From Gammaproteobacteria bacterium UBA5109 (GTDB lineage: Bacteria; Pseudomonadota; Gammaproteobacteria; Pseudomonadales; Pseudohongiellaceae), in contig DHZH01000007.1 in NCBI GenBank assembly GCA_002414385.1, positions 173,477 through 237,476 of the forward strand: DNA of 64,000 bases, read 5' to 3'. The notes beneath the pieces were generated by a model. It saw nothing but the letters and a program-made list of their open reading frames with translations, searched no databases and was not told the DNA's origin. This document shows positions 62,442 to 64,000 of the stretch, in pieces. Made by a program: the position numbers and the translations under genes. Position 1 is the first letter of the stretch, and each line of letters begins with the position of its first letter.

Positions 62442-62600
62442 TGGCACCAGTAGGTTATTAAATCATTATATTTCAATAACTTGCGATCTTGGTTAATGTG
62501 CCAAATAAGCCTAAATGAGCAGTTTTTAGCTCAAATTACTCTCAGATTGGTACATTTTTGGGACACTACCTCATGTCCGCTATCTATCCATAGCGGACAT
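62442..62600. repeat. Left-end sequence of cassette E-F, 159 bp
   Basis: Four substitutions versus 57158-57316, no gaps. GGTACATTTTT at 62549, hairpin ATGTCCGC/GCGGACAT at 62573-62600. Confidence 0.9.
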
Positions 62601-62766
62601 TTGCTTGCTAAGCCATAAAAGCAGCTTCATTATGACCGCTATAGACCCAAATCAGACTAAACAATAAATATGAGAAATGCTCGAAAGTAGTTATTCTCGA
62701 CCAAAATATTAAACTGTAAGATATGCTTCTTCTTATTTTTATTATTATCTAAACATAGAGGTTAAA

Positions 62767-63771
62767 TTGGAAAAGCCTAGTGTTCCACAAGATGAAAAAA
62801 GCCGACTTGAAACCCTTAAGTCTCTTAATATTCTAGATACCCTTCCGGAAGAACGTTTTGATCGGCTGACACGAATGGCTAAGCGGTTGTTTGATGTCCC
62901 AATCGCACTTGTCTCTCTAGTAGATGATAACCGACAGTGGTTTAAGTCCTGTGTCGGCCTCAGTGTAAATGAAACATCTCGTGATATCTCATTTTGTGGG
63001 CATGCAATTCTGGGGGATGAAGTATTTATCATTCCTAATGCTCTGGGTGACCCACGTTTTGCGGATAATCCCTTGGTATTAGACGAACCACATATTCGTT
63101 TTTATGCTGGATGCCCTCTCAATATAAATGGCCACAAACTTGGAACCCTTTGTATTATTGACATTGAACCACGAGATTTTGAGAAAGAAGACATAGAAAG
63201 TTTCGAGGATCTCGCTTCCATGGTGGAACGAGAACTTGTCGCATTACAAATGGCGATACTTGACGAACTTACAAAAATACCTAACCGTAGAGGTTTTATG
63301 ATGCTGGCTGAGAATAGCCTTAGTCTTTGTAACCGGCAAAACATTCCAGCAGCGCTCGCTTTTATAGACTTAGATAACTTTAAGCCAATCAACGACAAGT
63401 TCGGGCATGCAGAAGGTGATCGTGCATTGATTGCTTTTGTTAACACAATACGGAAGTTTATCCGGGATTCAGATCTTTTTGCACGGTTGGGAGGCGATGA
63501 ATTTGTTCTTTTTTTCATCGATGCGACGATTAAACAAGCAGAAGCAAAAATCGATGAAATCAGTCGCCTACTAATCAGCTACAATAAAGAAGCTAACCGA
63601 GGATATGAAATTGCCTTTTCATATGGCATTGTCGAGTTTAATCCAGAAAGTAATTCTACGCTGACTAAGATGTTAGCGGATGGCGACTCATTAATGTACA
63701 AAGTAAAAGAAAAGAAAAGAAAAAATGAACTAACTACAAAAGGGCATTCAACAAAATATTTTGTCCACTAA
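62767..63771 (+). CDS. Diguanylate cyclase with N-terminal GAF domain
   Basis: 334 residues: GAF domain about 20-165 (PIALVSLVDDNRQWFKS, ISFCGHAIL, FYAGCPLNINGHKLGTLCII) and GGDEF domain about 170-325 with intact signature ARLGGDEFVLF and an I-site RDSD five residues before it (product inhibition). Makes c-di-GMP in response to a GAF ligand or redox. Starts from TTG 62767 with AGAGG 5-6 nt upstream. Sole cargo of cassette E-F. Confidence 0.92.
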   Translation: MEKPSVPQDEKSRLETLKSLNILDTLPEERFDRLTRMAKRLFDVPIALVSLVDDNRQWFKSCVGLSVNETSRDISFCGHAILGDEVFIIPNALGDPRFADNPLVLDEPHIRFYAGCPLNINGHKLGTLCIIDIEPRDFEKEDIESFEDLASMVERELVALQMAILDELTKIPNRRGFMMLAENSLSLCNRQNIPAALAFIDLDNFKPINDKFGHAEGDRALIAFVNTIRKFIRDSDLFARLGGDEFVLFFIDATIKQAEAKIDEISRLLISYNKEANRGYEIAFSYGIVEFNPESNSTLTKMLADGDSLMYKVKEKKRKNELTTKGHSTKYFVH

Positions 63772-63918
63772 TGGCCGAAAGCGGACGTTAGCCTAGTTTT
63801 GCCGACAATATTTGTGCTGAAAATGTGAGTGGTACATTTTTTACTACACCACAAAAAAGCACAAAAAAAGCAGCACTCCACATAGTGAAGTAACTGCTTG
63901 ATTTAACTGCGAATAATG
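63772..63918. repeat. Right-end sequence of cassette E-F and tRNA-Arg terminator
   Basis: Nearly identical to 57905-58041. Contains CCGAAAGCGGACGTTA (hairpin half, its left arm overlaps the GGDEF stop), GGTACATTTTTT (63831-63842) and the tRNA terminator (AAGCAG/CTGCTT, 63865-63903). Confidence 0.88.
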
Positions 63919-63995
63919 TGGCGCACCCGGCACGATTCGAACGTGCGACCCCCTAGTTCGTAGCCAGGTACTCTATCCAACTGAGCTACGGGTGC
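63919..63995 (-). tRNA. tRNA-Arg (anticodon ACG), integration target
   Basis: Complete 77-nt cloverleaf on minus: acceptor GCACCCG/CGGGTGC, D-arm AGCTCAGTTGGATAGAGT, anticodon arm CCTGG-CTACGAA-CTAGG (anticodon ACG), T-arm GTTCGAATC, encoded CCA. Five partial copies lie to the left. Only five bases remain to the window edge. Confidence 0.96.
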
Positions 63996-64000
63996 GTGAT

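Larger units (their letters stand above)
62397..63918. mobile_element. Island cassette E-F, 1.5 kb, one gene
   Basis: Lies between fragment E and the complete tRNA-Arg. Only gene is a GAF-GGDEF protein. Both ends match cassette C-D almost exactly although the cargo differs. By its position next to the intact tRNA it is the youngest insertion. Confidence 0.75.

Noticed and set aside
57113..63963. Classical integron attC sites
   Set aside because: The joints are tRNA-Arg halves and lack the paired RYYYAAC/GTTRRRY cores; no IntI-type integrase is in the window.
44227..63995. A tyrosine or serine recombinase inside the island
   Set aside because: No open frame in any module resembles one; if it exists, it lies outside the window.

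Overview
The window looks like chromosomal DNA of an aquatic, aerobic gammaproteobacterium. The basis is the gene style (Na+-pumping OadGAB, KefC-type antiporter, MocR, MHS and ECF families, tRNA genes with encoded CCA) and a large set of exported hydrolases and dioxygenase-like proteins. No 16S gene is present, so a genus cannot be named. Base composition is moderate over the first 40 kb and visibly more AT-rich from about 54 kb on.

Region 1 (1-8.4 kb) is a complete lower pathway for hydroquinone. HapC/HapD-type hydroquinone 1,2-dioxygenase opens the ring. A 4-hydroxymuconic semialdehyde dehydrogenase (HapE type) and maleylacetate reductase (HapF type) lead to 3-oxoadipate, a single-chain CoA-transferase activates it, and a PcaF-type thiolase yields succinyl-CoA and acetyl-CoA. 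An IclR regulator is divergent from hapC with PcaR-like operator half-sites. A Rieske protein and a Dabb protein are embedded in the cluster.

Region 2 (8.5-44 kb) is mixed core and accessory DNA: exported MBL-fold, DUF6152 and unknown proteins, exonuclease III, the oadGAB sodium pump, a Kef antiporter with carbonic anhydrase, an ECF sigma factor with a TonB-domain partner, tRNA-Pro, a catabolic-type shikimate/quinate dehydrogenase with an MHS transporter, two PadR/membrane-protein pairs, katG, a MocR regulator facing a DJ-1/cupin/outer-membrane operon, and several exported hydrolases.

Region 3 (44.2-64 kb) is an island built at tRNA-Arg(ACG), whose complete gene lies at the right edge on the minus strand. 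Five 3'-end fragments of that tRNA (one degenerate, one with a different anticodon, three exact 45-bp copies) divide the island into modules of about 10.2, 2.6, 0.9, 4.4 and 1.5 kb. The small modules carry one to a few genes and no recombinase. Two of them share nearly identical ends on both sides but carry unrelated genes: an exported 137-aa protein and a GAF-GGDEF diguanylate cyclase. This is a gene-cassette-like array that uses tRNA fragments as joints, and it is the strongest candidate here for an undescribed system. One module holds only a JmjC-type oxygenase and a Tat-exported protein of eight Asp/Asn/Gly-Arg-rich repeats, a plausible enzyme-substrate pair.

The largest and oldest module carries a PchC-PchX-PchF-type 4-alkylphenol oxidase, an FAD aromatic monooxygenase with WrbA and TetR, and a RibH2-type lumazine synthase under an FMN riboswitch. 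These could feed phenolics toward the hydroquinone pathway of region 1 while supplying flavin; that link is an inference.
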